A stretch of 64,000 nt of DNA, from positions 1-64,000 of the forward strand of contig VFZG01000009.1 of assembly GCA_016871275.1 (NCBI GenBank). Direction: 5' to 3'. Shown one piece after another: positions 63,501 to 64,000 of this stretch. Under the pieces are notes generated by a model. It did not search any database. It was given only the letters and a program-made list of their open reading frames with translations, and was not told the DNA's origin. The stretch is from Acidimicrobiia bacterium. GTDB taxonomy: Bacteria; Acidobacteriota; Vicinamibacteria; Vicinamibacterales; UBA2999. The position numbers were made by a program, and so were the translations under genes. The first letter of the stretch is position 1. Each line of letters opens with the position of its first letter.

Positions 63501-64000
63501 CAAGGTGGACCAGCACGTCCTGGTCGGGAGTCGCGGAGGCAGACACGTCGAGGTAGTTCGGCGCCACCGCAGACGGCGGATGGACCACGAGGCGATCGGC
63601 CCTGGGATCCACCGTTGTTCGCAGCGACTCGTGCCGGGCCACCACCTGTGTCAGCGCCTGCGTGAACGCATCGCGATCGAGCTCACCGTCGATCGTCAGC
63701 ACGGCCGGATCGTTGTAGGCGCGGGCACCGTCGTCAGACATCTTGGCCAGCAGCCAGAGTTGCTGCTGCGCCTCGCTCATCGGATAGGAATAGGTCTGGG
63801 ACGGCGCGACCGACCACTCCTTTCTCACGCCGTTCAGCGACGTCAGCCCGCCGAGCGCGAGCGCCATCGGGACGCCGAAGTCCACGAAGCACGCAATCTC
63901 ATCGACGCCGGCGGCACGGAGACGCTCGATGATCGGGCGGACCGTGTCCGGCGAGCCGATCAGCGCACTCGAGCCGACGTACTTGTCGTAGGCCGTCTGG
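60541..64000 (-). CDS. NRPS with N-terminal luciferase-like monooxygenase: [..LLM]-C-A-T (5' end outside window)
   Basis: The track starts this protein at GTG 63885, but the frame is open to the window edge, so the gene continues beyond 64000. The first visible residues (ALIGSPDTVRPIIERLRAAG, then VDEIACFVDFGVP) match the C-terminus of the MupA-type flavin-dependent LLM domains found inside PKS/NRPS proteins. A C domain follows (MSEAQQQLWLLAKM, SSHHLLTDGLSM), then A with YTSGSTGRPKG, FDATITS and NEYGPTEAVVG (hand-read code DATKVGEVGK, close to Asn codes), and T with LGGTSLLAL. A basic tail precedes the PKS gene. The C-domain style suggests it accepts an oxidised polyketide or fatty acyl chain. 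Confidence 0.93.
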   Translation of the reverse strand, partial: QTAYDKYVGSSALIGSPDTVRPIIERLRAAGVDEIACFVDFGVPMALALGGLTSLNGVRKEWSVAPSQTYSYPMSEAQQQLWLLAKMSDDGARAYNDPAVLTIDGELDRDAFTQALTQVVARHESLRTTVDPRADRLVVHPPSAVAPNYLDVSASATPDQDVLVHLEGLNRTLFDFVNGPVFSATLLKVAEGRHVLVLSSHHLLTDGLSMVNVIGEINALYAAQRGGAPAHLPAPMQYRDFIRWHEAQSATAAMQAHEAYWLAQLKGQPAPGDIPADRPRPAVRTFNGSVRRRTIEASLMARATKLAGSRGFTPFMLLLGVYQLLLHRLSGQETIVVGCPSAGRAPERSDTLVGYCAHLLPMVSTIPGAGRLTALEHLRQTRGTLLDAFQHQDYPFARLLNALHLKRDISRAPLVSAVFNLERPLFPSVAGGLRMSPFPRHGTFARMDLTLTANVYETGVVLECDYRTDLFEAATIDRFLQHYETLLQGVVDHPDTDVHALPLLDARSMRTQLVDWNAGAAQTIDRCAHQLCESLAQQRPDSVAVVERGPAGRRLTFRELNARANQLARFLRQSGVGPEQRVAVYLRRSTDLLVALLGSMKAGAAYVPIDPSYPAGRIEHIIGDAGVSMLLTHEDLLASLPTPPGAVCCLDRDRDLLDREATDNLPIAISLESPAYVIYTSGSTGRPKGVVVPHRGLTNYLLWAAQAYEADGGTPVLGSVGFDATITSLFVPLVVGGCAELLPEGEELPALANALTGKAGYRFIKITPAHLDAVNRLLPDGPHAGAVRRVVLGGEAIAPQALVNWTRHDSVRIVNEYGPTEAVVGCCTFEFGALSGDTVPIGRPIGGAQLYVLDDHLEPAPIGVAGELYIGGEGVARGYFNRADLTAAAFVPDPFAERGGRGRAGDRLYRTGDRARYRADGQLEYLGRIDGQIKLRGYRIELPEIEHVLLQQPGVREAAVLLRNDDPANPRLVAYLRAEESALLSISRLREDLRRTLPEYMVPAAFIRVDTMPLTTNGKIDRAALPAPDRERPEQAAEFVAPRGPIEDALAGIWKQVLNLNQVGAHDNFFDLGGTSLLALDAFRQIETLAGGTCRVLDLFQYPTIRALAAHIGGGEAAAPAAGDDIRQRAQRQKSSARRQANRRAREASQQV

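Noticed and set aside
1-64000. CRISPR arrays, tRNA or rRNA genes, transposases
   Set aside because: No regularly spaced repeats, tRNA-like cloverleaf ends, rRNA signatures or transposase motifs were noticed in the sequence or the ORF track; this was by reading only.

Overview
The window looks like a piece of a high-GC soil Acidobacteriota genome, most probably Vicinamibacteria-like. The evidence is the gene style: Oar-type TonB-dependent receptors with an N-terminal carboxypeptidase-like domain, large Ser/Thr kinases with membrane or beta-propeller tails, S9 and M14 secreted peptidases, a creatininase, and a cytochrome c/copper-monooxygenase-like protein. This placement is an inference from gene content. 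No rRNA, tRNA, CRISPR array or transposase was seen. Once remnants are counted, no gene-free stretch is longer than about 300 bases.

Positions 1-30,000 are a patchwork of secreted enzymes, metabolic genes and debris. In order they are: the 3' end of an M14-like peptidase; a decapitated ABC ATPase followed by a vapBC toxin-antitoxin pair with a perfect operator palindrome; a creatininase; a beta-lactamase-like/VCBS/RidA triple fusion; a soxC-soxD-like sulfite dehydrogenase pair; an S9 peptidase; an esterase; a TPR-protein remnant; a haloalkane dehalogenase; a DCC thiol-disulfide protein; a lipocalin-like secreted protein; a cytochrome c/PHM-like protein; an SMP-30 protein; a YfcC-type permease; and a RegB/RegA redox two-component system divergent from a TonB-dependent receptor that is followed by a BNR-repeat protein. 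After these come a frameshifted Ser/Thr kinase, a higBA-like pair whose toxin is half length, and a second kinase that has lost its ATP-binding lobe and carries a frameshift.

Positions 29,881-64,000 are a biosynthetic gene cluster that runs off the right edge. A tight plus-strand operon holds a cyclic-peptide-type ABC exporter, a lipoprotein with an internal duplication, an SPFH/prohibitin-like membrane protein, an MbtH-like protein, a type II thioesterase and a phosphotransferase. It converges on a minus-strand operon that encodes the assembly line (read right to left): [LLM monooxygenase]-C-A-T; KS-AT-ACP; C-A-nMT-T-C-A-T-E-C-A-T; TubC docking-C-A-T-KS-AT-KR-ACP-TE; and finally an aspartyl/asparaginyl beta-hydroxylase.

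Hand-read adenylation codes suggest Asn for the first module and Gly-like pockets for three others, one of them with N-methylation (sarcosine). The remaining module, followed by epimerisation, has a code I do not recognise. The predicted backbone in this window is acyl?-Asn-malonyl(keto)-N-Me-Gly-D-Xaa-Gly-Gly-malonyl(beta-hydroxy), released by a thioesterase. Together with the cyclic-peptide exporter and the LLM-C architecture this suggests a hybrid cyclic lipopeptide. The acyl-loading genes would lie beyond position 64,000.
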